Source: Pseudomonas sp. GM18 (lineage in GTDB: Bacteria; Pseudomonadota; Gammaproteobacteria; Pseudomonadales; Pseudomonadaceae). Taken from it: a stretch of DNA of 38,360 nucleotides. Each line of letters begins with the position of its first letter. Position 1 is the first letter of the stretch. Location of the stretch: positions 1 to 38,360 of the forward strand of contig NZ_AKJT01000084.1 of assembly GCF_000282195.1 (NCBI RefSeq). Direction: 5' to 3'. Positions 1 through 7,640 of the stretch are shown in pieces. The notes below the pieces were generated by a model. The model did no database searches. It saw only the letters and a program-made list of their open reading frames with translations, and was not told the DNA's origin. A program made the translations under genes and the position numbers.

Positions 1-145
1 GTAGCAGCTGCCGAGCCTGCGAGGCTGCGTTCGGCTGCGCAGCAGTCGTAAACCCTGCGCACCTGGTTTAACTGAAAGACCGCGGTGCCTGATTTCACGA
101 CTGCTGCGCAGCCGAACGCAGCCTCGCAGGCTCGGCAGCTGCTAC
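1..145. repeat. Long perfect inverted REP repeat (REPIN-like)
   Basis: Bases 1-49 are exactly repeated in reverse complement at 97-145, around a 47-base centre. The arms contain smaller palindromes (GAGCCTGCGAGGCT-like cores), typical of paired REP sequences in fluorescent pseudomonads. The first 43 bases recur in the same orientation at 38318-38360 with one mismatch. It lies just upstream of phnX and has no coding content. The REPIN label is inferred from structure. Confidence 0.85.
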
Positions 146-177
146 GGATCACTATTCCCCCAGACAGGATATGAGAC

Positions 178-1005
178 ATGAACTACTGCAACCCAACCAA
201 ACTGCAAGCCGCCATCCTCGACTGGGCCGGCACCGTGGTCGACTTCGGCTCCTTCGCCCCGACACAGATTTTCGTCGAAGCCTTCGCCGAGTTCGACGTC
301 CAGGTTTCCATCGAAGAAGCTCGCGGGCCGATGGGCATGGGCAAGTGGGAGCATATCCGCACCTTGTGCGATCAGCCGCCAGTTGCCGAGCGTTATCGCC
401 AGGTGTTCGGCCGCACGCCGACCGACGCTGACGTCACTGCCATCTACCAACGCTTCATGCCGCTGCAGATTGAAAAAATCGCCGAACATTCGGCGCTGAT
501 TCCGGGCGCCCTGGACACCATCGCTAACCTGCGCCAACAAGGAATAAAGATCGGTTCCTGCTCCGGCTACCCGAAACAAGTCATGGACAAAGTGGTAGAA
601 CTGGCCGCCGCCAACGGCTACGTCGCCGATCACGTGGTCGCCACCGACGAAGTGCCCAACGGTCGCCCATGGCCCGCTCAGGCCCTGGCCAACGTCATTG
701 CCCTGGGCATCGACGACGTCGCGGCCTGCGTGAAGATCGATGACACGGTGCCGGGCATACTTGAAGGTCGCCGTGCCGGCATGTGGACCGTGGCGTTGAT
801 CTGCTCCGGCAACGCGCTGGGTCTGGACTACGAAGGCTATCGCGCGCTGAGCAGCGACAAACTGGCCAGCGAACGCAAGCGCATTCATGCCCTGTTCGAA
901 GGCTCGCGACCGCACTACATGATCGACACCATCACCGACTTGCCCGAGGTGATCGCCGACATCAACAAGCGCCTGGCCCACGGCGAGATGCCGCAAACCA
1001 ACTGA
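178..1005 (+). CDS. phnX: Phosphonoacetaldehyde hydrolase (phosphonatase)
   Basis: This 275-residue HAD-superfamily enzyme hydrolyses phosphonoacetaldehyde to acetaldehyde and phosphate, the second step of 2-aminoethylphosphonate breakdown in the cytoplasm. The N-terminal motif DWAGT (nucleophile Asp15, with Ala17 instead of the usual second Asp) is the phosphonatase signature, and Lys56 in the cap region (GMGKWEH) matches the Schiff-base lysine of the family. Length is normal. ATG at 178 fits the family N-terminus; a GAGAC stretch lies just upstream. The usual partner, transaminase phnW, is not downstream; it may lie left of the window beyond the REP repeat. A strong terminator follows at once. 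Confidence 0.93.
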   Translation: MNYCNPTKLQAAILDWAGTVVDFGSFAPTQIFVEAFAEFDVQVSIEEARGPMGMGKWEHIRTLCDQPPVAERYRQVFGRTPTDADVTAIYQRFMPLQIEKIAEHSALIPGALDTIANLRQQGIKIGSCSGYPKQVMDKVVELAAANGYVADHVVATDEVPNGRPWPAQALANVIALGIDDVAACVKIDDTVPGILEGRRAGMWTVALICSGNALGLDYEGYRALSSDKLASERKRIHALFEGSRPHYMIDTITDLPEVIADINKRLAHGEMPQTN

Positions 1006-1030
1006 TTGCCCCCCTCACGTCATAAAAAAA

Positions 1031-1063
1031 CGCCAGTTCCCTGGATGGAACTGGCGCTTTTTT
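1031..1063 (+). terminator. Rho-independent terminator of phnX
   Basis: A perfect 10-bp stem (1031-1040 with 1047-1056) and 6-base loop are followed by a run of T on the + strand. It sits 26 bases after the phnX stop codon. An A run on the left side could also allow activity in the other direction. Confidence 0.9.
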
Positions 1064-1195
1064 GTGGTCGATCACTTGATTTAGAGCATTCAACAGCCGA
1101 TTTGCCTCGGGCAAATCCTGCGAAACAGGATTACAGTTAACGCACGCCGTCGAACAAGAACGGTGACTTCAGACCAGACCTGTGAGGAACACCGT

Positions 1196-1744
1196 ATGCC
1201 CTGGAAGAATTCCGAATCACGCTACAGCACCGTATCGATCGCGCTGCACTGGTTGATGCTGGTTCTGTTAATACTGGTCTACGCCTGTATCGAGTTTCGC
1301 GGGATCTTCCCCAAAGGCAGTGGCGGCCGAACGCTGATCAAGGAAGCGCACTTCATGCTCGGCCTGACCGTGTTCGTGCTGGTCTGGTTGCGGCTGTTCG
1401 CCCGCAGCCTGGGGCCAGCGCCGCAGATCTTCCCGGCCTCGCCTCACTGGCAAAGCGTGCTCGCCAGGCTGATGCACTGGGCACTGTATATTTTCATGAT
1501 CACCGTGCCGGTTCTGGGTTGGCTGACTACCAGCGCCGAGGGGCATCGGGTGATGTTCTATGGCGTTGACTTGCCATTGCTGATCGAAGAAAACAAACCG
1601 CTGGCCAAGCAGTTCCAGGGCTGGCATGAGCTCGGCGCCACCCTCGGTTATTGGCTGATCGGGCTGCACGCCGTGGCCGGGCTTTACCACCACTATGTGG
1701 TGCGCGATAACACCTTGCTGCGGATGATGCCCAAACGCGGTTAG
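1196..1744 (+). CDS. Cytochrome b561 family membrane protein
   Basis: A 182-residue integral inner-membrane di-haem b-type cytochrome that probably passes electrons from the quinone pool. It has four hydrophobic segments, with histidines in the expected places: ALHWLML near the N-terminus, AHFML before helix 2, MHWALY in helix 3, and LHAVAG plus HH in helix 4. ATG at 1196 is chosen over an in-frame ATG at 1163 because TGAGGAAC lies at ribosome-binding distance and the protein then starts at the conserved YSTVSIALHW region. The physiological partner is unknown; CybB-like proteins have been linked to superoxide-quinone chemistry. Its stop overlaps the convergent downstream gene by 4 bases. Confidence 0.88.
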   Translation: MPWKNSESRYSTVSIALHWLMLVLLILVYACIEFRGIFPKGSGGRTLIKEAHFMLGLTVFVLVWLRLFARSLGPAPQIFPASPHWQSVLARLMHWALYIFMITVPVLGWLTTSAEGHRVMFYGVDLPLLIEENKPLAKQFQGWHELGATLGYWLIGLHAVAGLYHHYVVRDNTLLRMMPKRG

Positions 1745-2673
1745 TCGCGACCGCTTTGCTCGAACCCCCGGCGGCCCTGCAAGCCGCCGGTGTGGATGAA
1801 GATCAGGCGCGTGCCTGGGGGAAATTTACCGGCTTCGACCTGTTGCTTGAGTGCCATGAGCGCTTTGCCGGTGTACAGCGGTTCGAAAGGAATGCCGCTG
1901 GCCCGTTCGGTCTGCGCGATGAATGCAATCAGCTGCGAATCAACTTTGGCAAAACCGCCACGGCTGGCGTCCAGCAGTTCATACAAAGGATCGCCCCAAC
2001 CGGCTTCCTGCACAATCATCTCGACCTGCTGCGCCACGCCATGATCGTCGGGCACCGCCAGCGCGCCATACACCGGGTGTTCACCCGCCTCGGCCAGCAC
2101 CAGACCGGCCAGGGTCGTGCCCGTTCCGCAGGCCAGCCACCAGCCGTCATAGTTGCTCCAGCCCAGACCGCTCAGTTGCTCGCGGACCTGTGCCACCAGC
2201 TGCATACAGCCCTTTGCCCCACGCAAGCCGCCCCCCCCTTCCGGCACCGGTTGCAGCTCGGGATACTGCGCCCGCCATGGCTGCCAGAAGCCCGGTTCGT
2301 GCCGCGTCCGATAACCGCCATAGCCCAACCAGTGCAACTGCATGCCGAACGCCTGCAAGTCCTTCACTGTAGGGGTGTCTTGCGGATGCCCGCGCAGTAA
2401 ACCGACCGTGCTGAAACCGAAGCGTTTACCCGCTGCGGCCAATGCATGGAGATGGTTGGAGTGAGCACCGCCCAGGCTGATGATGCCTTGGGCGCCGTTC
2501 TGATCGGCGGCTTTCAGGTGTTCGATGAGTTTGAACCACTTGTTGCCGCTGATCAGCGGGTCGATCTGGTCCAGACGCAGGATGGCGACGTCGATGCCGG
2601 CCGTGGTGAGCCAGTCGAGGTGAAGGGGTTCGAGGGGGGCTTGGGGGAGCCAGTCTGTTGGAGGGGAAAGCAT
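1741..2673 (-). CDS. PLP-dependent D-cysteine desulfhydrase / ACC deaminase family
   Basis: A 310-residue fold-type II PLP enzyme. The PLP lysine is in SGNKWFKL (Lys45), followed by the phosphate-binding region SLGGAHSNHLHA and a glycine-rich ACGTGTTLAG stretch. True ACC deaminase has Glu in the GK-preceding loop (YEGK) and Leu in the HLGG motif. Here the corresponding motifs read YTGK and HTGG, the pattern of D-cysteine desulfhydrases (pyruvate, sulfide and ammonia from D-cysteine). I therefore favour D-cysteine desulfhydrase, although automatic annotation often says ACC deaminase. It is convergent with cytochrome b561 and probably transcribed alone, with REP sequences behind its start. Confidence 0.85.
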   Translation of the reverse strand: MLSPPTDWLPQAPLEPLHLDWLTTAGIDVAILRLDQIDPLISGNKWFKLIEHLKAADQNGAQGIISLGGAHSNHLHALAAAGKRFGFSTVGLLRGHPQDTPTVKDLQAFGMQLHWLGYGGYRTRHEPGFWQPWRAQYPELQPVPEGGGGLRGAKGCMQLVAQVREQLSGLGWSNYDGWWLACGTGTTLAGLVLAEAGEHPVYGALAVPDDHGVAQQVEMIVQEAGWGDPLYELLDASRGGFAKVDSQLIAFIAQTERASGIPFEPLYTGKALMALKQQVEAGKFPPGTRLIFIHTGGLQGRRGFEQSGRD

Positions 2674-2716
2674 TGATGCCGGCTCTGGATAAGATCCAGC
2701 ATCTTAGCAGCAGACT

Positions 2717-2849
2717 TGTGGCGAGGGAGCTTGCTCCCGCTTGGCTGCGCAGCAGCCACAGAATCAGCGACGGTGATTAACCTGACACTACATCATCGCT
2801 GATAGAGGGAGTCCTTCGGCCTCCAGCGGGCGCAAGCTCCCTCGCCACA
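2717..2849. repeat. Inverted pair of REP sequences
   Basis: The 24-base element at 2717-2740 (TGTGGCGAGGGAGC...) recurs inverted at 2826-2849 with one difference, about 85 bases apart. The same family appears at 28475-28608. This fills the gap between the desulfhydrase start and the fadH end. Such elements are common outside genes in fluorescent pseudomonads, moved in trans by RAYT transposases. Confidence 0.85.
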
Positions 2850-2862
2850 GATTTTGTGTTGA

Positions 2863-4902
2863 TTACAGCTCAGCCGCCAACCGCGAACCCTGGTTGATCG
2901 CACGCTTGGCATCCAGCTCCGCCGCCACGTCCGCGCCGCCGATCAAGTGCACGTTCTGCCCGGCCGCCACCAGACCGTCGTGCAACTCGCGCAACGGATC
3001 CTGCCCGGCGCAGATCACGATGTTGTCCACCGGCAGCACCTGCGGTTCGCCGCTTTCGCCGATGCGGATGTGCAGGCCTTCGTCGTCAATCTTCAGGTAC
3101 TCGACGCTGTTGAGCATCTGCACTTGTTTGTTCTTCAGCCCGGTGCGGTGAATCCAGCCCGTGGTCTTGCCCAGACCGTCGCCGACCTTGGATGTCTTGC
3201 GTTGCAGCAGGAACACTTCACGGGCTGGCGCATGCGGTGCCGCCTTGATGCCCGCGACACCGCCACGCGCTTCAAGGTGCGTATCGATGCCCCACTCCTT
3301 CCAGAACGCTTCGCGGTCCTGACTGGTGGCCACGCCTTCGTGCACGAGGAATTCCGACACGTCGAAACCGATACCGCCAGCGCCGATCACTGCAACGCGC
3401 TTGCCCACCGGTTTACGCTCAAGGATCACGTCCAGGTAGCTCAACACCTTGGCGTGCTCGACGCCCGGAATCGCCGGCACCCGTGGCGCAATGCCGGTGG
3501 CCAGGATGATTTCGTCGTAACCGCCCTCGACCAGTTGCGCCACGTCCACACGGGTGTTCAGGCATAGCTCGACGTTGCTGGTCTGCAACTTGCGGTTGAA
3601 GTAGCGCAGGGTTTCGAAGAACTCTTCCTTGCCCGGCACACGCTTGGCGATGTTGAACTGGCCGCCGATTTCGCTGGCCGAATCGAACAGCGTCACCTGG
3701 TGACCGCGTTCGGCGGCCACGGTAGCGGCGGACAGCCCCGCAGGACCGGCGCCGACCACGGCGATTTTCTTGATCTGCTGCACCGGCAGGTAATTGAGCT
3801 CGGTTTCATGGCAGGCCCGCGGGTTCACCAGGCAACTGGTCAACTTGCCGCCGAACGTGTGATCCAGACAAGCCTGGTTGCAACCGATGCAGGTGTTGAT
3901 TTCGTCGCCACGGCCGGCCGCCGCTTTGTTGACGAAATCCGGATCGGCGAGGAACGGCCGCGCCATCGACACCATGTCGGCATCGCCTTCGGCCAGGATC
4001 TGCTCGGCGACTTCCGGGGTGTTGATGCGGTTGGTGGTGATCAGCGGAATGCTCACCGAACCACGCAGTTTCGCCGTGACTTTGCTGAACGCCGCACGCG
4101 GCACTTTGGTGGCGATGGTCGGAATTCGCGCTTCGTGCCAGCCGATGCCGGTGTTGATGATGGTCGCGCCCGCCTGCTCGATGGCCTTGGCCAATTGCAC
4201 GATTTCTTCCCAGGTGCTGCCGCCTTCCACCAGGTCGAGCATCGACAGGCGGAAGATAATGATGAAGTTCGGGCCGACCGCTTCGCGCACCCGACGGACG
4301 ATTTCCACTGGCAGGCGCATGCGGTTTTCGTAGGCGCCGCCCCAGCGGTCAGTGCGATGGTTAGTGTGAGCGGCGAGGAACTGGTTAATGAAATAACCTT
4401 CGGAACCCATGATCTCGACACCGTCGTACTCGGCTTGTTGCGCCAGGGTCGAGCAGGTGACGAAATCGCTGATCTGCTTCTCGATGCCTTCCTCGTCCAG
4501 CTCTTTGGGCTTGAACGGGTTGATCGGCGCCTGGATCGCGCTCGGCGCCACCTGCTTCGGGCTGTAGGCATAACGCCCGGCATGCAGAATCTGCATGCAG
4601 ATCTTGCCGCCCGCCTCGTGCACCGCGCGGGTGACGATCCGGTGTTTGAGCGCTTCTTCCTCGGTGGTCAGCTTGGCCGCGCCGGAGTAAACCCCACCCT
4701 CATCGTTCGGGCCGATACCGCCGGTGACCATCAGGCCTACACCGCCACGGGCACGTTCGGCGAAGTACGCGGCCATGCGCTCGAAACCGCCGGGCTTTTC
4801 TTCGAGGCCCGTGTGCATCGAGCCCATCAGGGTGCGGTTGCGCAACGTGGTGAAACCCAGATCCAGCGGGGCCAACAAGTGCGGGTAATGAGCGGCGGCC
4901 AT
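2863..4902 (-). CDS. fadH: 2,4-dienoyl-CoA reductase (NADPH)
   Basis: A 679-residue cytoplasmic iron-sulfur flavoenzyme that reduces 2,4-dienoyl-CoA to enoyl-CoA during beta-oxidation of unsaturated fatty acids. The N-terminal half is an old-yellow-enzyme FMN barrel (PLDLGFTTLRNR start, HAGRYAY, GSEGYFINQF). Cysteines in CIGCNQACLD and SCLVNPRAC form the 4Fe-4S site near residues 340-365. A Rossmann motif VVGAGPAGLSAA begins the FAD domain, and VIGAGGIGFD the NADPH domain. Size matches the family. ATG at 4902 has GGAG upstream and gives the usual MAAAHYPHL start; an in-frame start four codons earlier is less likely. It is divergent from the nitrilase-like gene. Confidence 0.95.
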   Translation of the reverse strand: MAAAHYPHLLAPLDLGFTTLRNRTLMGSMHTGLEEKPGGFERMAAYFAERARGGVGLMVTGGIGPNDEGGVYSGAAKLTTEEEALKHRIVTRAVHEAGGKICMQILHAGRYAYSPKQVAPSAIQAPINPFKPKELDEEGIEKQISDFVTCSTLAQQAEYDGVEIMGSEGYFINQFLAAHTNHRTDRWGGAYENRMRLPVEIVRRVREAVGPNFIIIFRLSMLDLVEGGSTWEEIVQLAKAIEQAGATIINTGIGWHEARIPTIATKVPRAAFSKVTAKLRGSVSIPLITTNRINTPEVAEQILAEGDADMVSMARPFLADPDFVNKAAAGRGDEINTCIGCNQACLDHTFGGKLTSCLVNPRACHETELNYLPVQQIKKIAVVGAGPAGLSAATVAAERGHQVTLFDSASEIGGQFNIAKRVPGKEEFFETLRYFNRKLQTSNVELCLNTRVDVAQLVEGGYDEIILATGIAPRVPAIPGVEHAKVLSYLDVILERKPVGKRVAVIGAGGIGFDVSEFLVHEGVATSQDREAFWKEWGIDTHLEARGGVAGIKAAPHAPAREVFLLQRKTSKVGDGLGKTTGWIHRTGLKNKQVQMLNSVEYLKIDDEGLHIRIGESGEPQVLPVDNIVICAGQDPLRELHDGLVAAGQNVHLIGGADVAAELDAKRAINQGSRLAAEL

Positions 4903-5110
4903 CGGTAACTCCACTACGAGCGATCACGGAAAAATTGCAGGAGCTCTTCGGCCCCCGTCAGTCATGTTCGACAGACTAAGAGTCGCACCGCTGTCACTCA
5001 ATGACCGTAACTGACAACTTATTGATCCAAATGCGCAGCGCCCCTTGGCAAGCGCAGGCATGGGCCCTACCCTAGTCGCGAACCCTGCACACGGCCGTTG
5101 ATTGTTTTCC

Positions 5111-6241
5111 ATGCGCAAACTTCTGTACCTGACCCTCTCCATGGCGATGATCGCCGTTCTCACGACCTACGCGATGTGGGCCGCGGACCGTCCGGTGGGT
5201 CATTACCTGTCGGACCTGCGCATCAATCTTGCGGTCGATCAGGGCACGCCCGCCGATCGCGGCAATCTGCTGGGCATCCAGCCCGAACTGTTCCCCACCG
5301 ACTATCAAAGCCCCGAGCGCCTGCACCGCAAGCTCGCGGCCTATTTGCAGAAGGCCCAGGACCAGGGCCTGCTGAATGAAAAAACCATCGTCGTACTGCC
5401 TGAGCATGTCGGCACCTGGCTGATGGTCAGCGGCGAGAAAGACGAGCTGTACCAGGCCACCACCCTCAAGGAAGCCATGAACTGGCTGGCGGCGAGCAAC
5501 CCGTTGCAGTTCATCCGCGCCCTGATCAGCGCCGAAGGCAGCAACCGTCTCGACGACGCGCACTTGCGGATGAAAGCCAAGCGCATGGCCAAGGATTACC
5601 AGGCGCTGTTCGGTGGGCTGGCGAAAGAATTCCACGTGACTCTGGTGGCCGGTTCCATCGTGCTGCCCGAGCCGAGCGTCAGCGACGGCACCCTGCACAT
5701 CGGCCACGGTGCGCTGTACAACAGCAGCGTGGTGTTCGGTCGCGACGGCCTGCCGATCGGCCAGCCCCAGCGACAAATGCACCCGACATTCGCTGGACGC
5801 GGCACGCTCCAAGGCAATTCCGATCATCCGGTCAACGTCGTCGACACCCCGGCCGGACGCCTCGGCGTGCTGATCGGCAGCGACAGCTGGTACCCCGACA
5901 ACTACCGCAAACTCGACGACCAAGGCGCGCAACTGGTGGCGGTCCCGGCGTTCGTCGTCGGGCGTGGGTCCTGGGATCAACCGTGGCGCGGCTATAAAGG
6001 CCTGCCTGCGCCGAGCTCTGTCAGCCTCAAGGCTGGCGAACTCAGCGAAGGTCAGGCCTGGCAGCGGCTGACGCTGATCGCCCAACCACCGGGCAGCCAG
6101 ACCATCGCCGGCATGAGCGTGTTCCTGCGTGGTCAGTTCTGGGACAAGAGCAGCGCCGGTCAAAGCTTCCTCAGCAGCAACGGACAGCATTTCGCCGACG
6201 GCGATGCCCACGGCGCGCAATTGCTGAACCTCTGGTTGTAA
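5111..6241 (+). CDS. Membrane-anchored nitrilase-fold protein lacking catalytic Cys and Lys
   Basis: A 376-residue protein with one N-terminal hydrophobic segment (residues about 4-24, an anchor or uncleaved signal) and a carbon-nitrogen hydrolase-like domain. The first triad residue is present: Glu98 in VVLPEH. The lysine motif (usually K-x-H) reads RQMH, with Gln222 where Lys is expected, and the nucleophile motif (usually ICYD) reads IGSD, with Gly256 replacing Cys. Ser257 next to it is an unlikely substitute. On this reading it would not be a conventional amidase. ATG at 5111 starts directly before the basic-hydrophobic leader; no good ribosome-binding site is visible, and TTG at 5102 is possible. 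Three bases separate its stop from the AraC gene, so the two are probably co-transcribed. Confidence 0.75.
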   Translation: MRKLLYLTLSMAMIAVLTTYAMWAADRPVGHYLSDLRINLAVDQGTPADRGNLLGIQPELFPTDYQSPERLHRKLAAYLQKAQDQGLLNEKTIVVLPEHVGTWLMVSGEKDELYQATTLKEAMNWLAASNPLQFIRALISAEGSNRLDDAHLRMKAKRMAKDYQALFGGLAKEFHVTLVAGSIVLPEPSVSDGTLHIGHGALYNSSVVFGRDGLPIGQPQRQMHPTFAGRGTLQGNSDHPVNVVDTPAGRLGVLIGSDSWYPDNYRKLDDQGAQLVAVPAFVVGRGSWDQPWRGYKGLPAPSSVSLKAGELSEGQAWQRLTLIAQPPGSQTIAGMSVFLRGQFWDKSSAGQSFLSSNGQHFADGDAHGAQLLNLWL

Positions 6242-6244
6242 GCA

Positions 6245-7285
6245 ATGAGACCGCAGCCGATGCGCCTCGGGGATCTGTCGGTGGGCTTCGTCCATAGCCT
6301 GGCCGACGCCGTGCGCAGCCATGGCCTGGACCCACAACCGTTACTGGAACAGTACGGCCTCGACGCCGCGCGACTGGCCGAAGCCGGCGCCCGCCTGTCG
6401 ATCCCGCGCTACATGCGCCTGGGCCACGGCGCCATTCAACTGACCGACGACCCGGCGCTGGGTTTGCGCATGGGCCAGCTCAGTCGCCTGAGCCAGGCCG
6501 GCCTGGCCGGCGTCACCGCCGCCCAGGCACCCACCGTGCGCGAAGCGGCGCGCTGCCTGATTCGTTTCGAAGCGCTGTACGGCTCCAACTATCGCGGCCA
6601 GTCGAGCTTTCACGAAGACGCCCAAGGCGCGTGGCTGCGGTTCTATTCGATCAGCCCCTACAACGCCTACAACCGCTTCGTGGTGGATTCGATCATCGCT
6701 GGCTGGTTGCAGCAATTGTCCAGCGTGAGCCCTGCCCCGCTGCGCGCCGAACGAATCGAAATCGAATTTGACGCGCCGGATTACCGTGAGGCCTACGCCG
6801 TACTCGGCGACTGTCCGATCCAGTTTGGCGCCGAACAGAATCAACTGCGCCTGAGCCTGGACGGCCTCGCCCAGCGCAACCCGGAGCACTGCCCGAGCAC
6901 CTGGCGGCACCTGCTGCAATTGTGTGAACGGGAACTGGAGCAACTGACACGCACCCGCAGCCTGCGTGAACGCATCACTCAGTTGCTGGGCCCGTTGCTC
7001 AATGGTGGCCGGGAACCCGACCTGGAAGAAGTGGCGGCACGCCTGAAGCTGCCAACCTGGACCTTGCGCCGCAAACTCGCCGAGGAAGGCACGCAATTTC
7101 GTGCAATTCTCAACGATACACGCCGCGACTTGGCCATGACCTACATCCGCGACACTGAACTGGCGTTCGGCGAAATCGCCTATCTGCTGGGGTTTGCCTC
7201 AGCCGAAGCCTTTCAGCGCGCCTTCAAACGCTGGAACGGCCAGACTCCTGGCGAGTTTCGCCGCAGTCATCGCCAATCCGCGTGA
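6245..7285 (+). CDS. AraC-family transcriptional regulator (arabinose-binding-like N-domain)
   Basis: A 346-residue cytoplasmic regulator of the long OruR/ArgR-like subgroup. Residues about 20-210 form the effector domain seen in many Pseudomonas AraC proteins. The C-terminal 100 residues carry two helix-turn-helix units, including LKLPTWTLRRKLAEEG and the signature IAYLLGFASAEAFQRAFKRW followed by TPGEFR. ATG at 6245 lies three bases after the nitrilase-like stop; MRLGDLS at 6260 is an alternative start. The tight linkage suggests it regulates, or responds to something handled by, that protein. The effector cannot be read from sequence. Confidence 0.88.
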   Translation: MRPQPMRLGDLSVGFVHSLADAVRSHGLDPQPLLEQYGLDAARLAEAGARLSIPRYMRLGHGAIQLTDDPALGLRMGQLSRLSQAGLAGVTAAQAPTVREAARCLIRFEALYGSNYRGQSSFHEDAQGAWLRFYSISPYNAYNRFVVDSIIAGWLQQLSSVSPAPLRAERIEIEFDAPDYREAYAVLGDCPIQFGAEQNQLRLSLDGLAQRNPEHCPSTWRHLLQLCERELEQLTRTRSLRERITQLLGPLLNGGREPDLEEVAARLKLPTWTLRRKLAEEGTQFRAILNDTRRDLAMTYIRDTELAFGEIAYLLGFASAEAFQRAFKRWNGQTPGEFRRSHRQSA

Positions 7286-7288
7286 GGT

Positions 7289-7375
7289 TTACAGCTCGGT
7301 AGCGTCTTCGGCCGGCTCCAGCGGGTCCAGTTCAAACGCCTGATACTCGAGCAGTTCTTCTTGATAATCGTCCAT
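7289..7375 (-). CDS. Small acidic protein, 28 residues, unknown function
   Basis: This short ORF begins at ATG 7375 with GGGGG eight bases upstream, and encodes a strongly acidic, non-hydrophobic peptide (starts MDDYQEELLEYQ, ends DATEL). A longer in-frame reading to 7492 gives an implausible Cys-rich N-terminus and no better start. It is convergent with the AraC gene, with 3 bases between stops. There is no signal peptide or membrane segment. It has an E-x3-Y spacing like PqqA, which I regard as chance since no pqq genes are nearby. Coding status is inferred from the ribosome-binding site and composition. Confidence 0.5.
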   Translation of the reverse strand: MDDYQEELLEYQAFELDPLEPAEDATEL

Positions 7376-7640
7376 TATTAAACCCCCATCGCTTGTTGAA
7401 AAAACCGTCTGAATAAATGACCAGCACCCCGAGCATAAAGTGCCCGCATGAAAGAAAAATGACGCTGGCACGACACCAAGGGGCGCTCTCAATAAAACGT
7501 AGCAGGTGGTCAGGAATTTATCACAGGTTTTTTTCGATATAAGCCGTAGGAATACGGCTAGGCGTGATGTGGATCAATGTTGAAAGGCATTACGGGGGCG
7601 GTATCGTCTGACCCGCCCCAGTAACAACAACGCAAGCCAA
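7376..7640. other. Intergenic region with two hairpins
   Basis: The stretch between the small acidic ORF and the DUF2242-type gene holds two stem-loops. One is a 7-bp stem with a GGAA loop (7542-7559). The other is a GC-rich stem at 7595-7619 (GGGGCGG with CCGCCCC) just past the stop of the minus-strand lipoprotein. The latter may terminate that gene, although it lacks a good T run. No other gene is visible. Confidence 0.5.

Noticed and set aside
7289..7375. PqqA-like precursor peptide because of an E-x3-Y spacing
   Set aside because: No pqqB-E or other peptide-modifying enzyme is nearby, and the rest of the peptide does not resemble PqqA.
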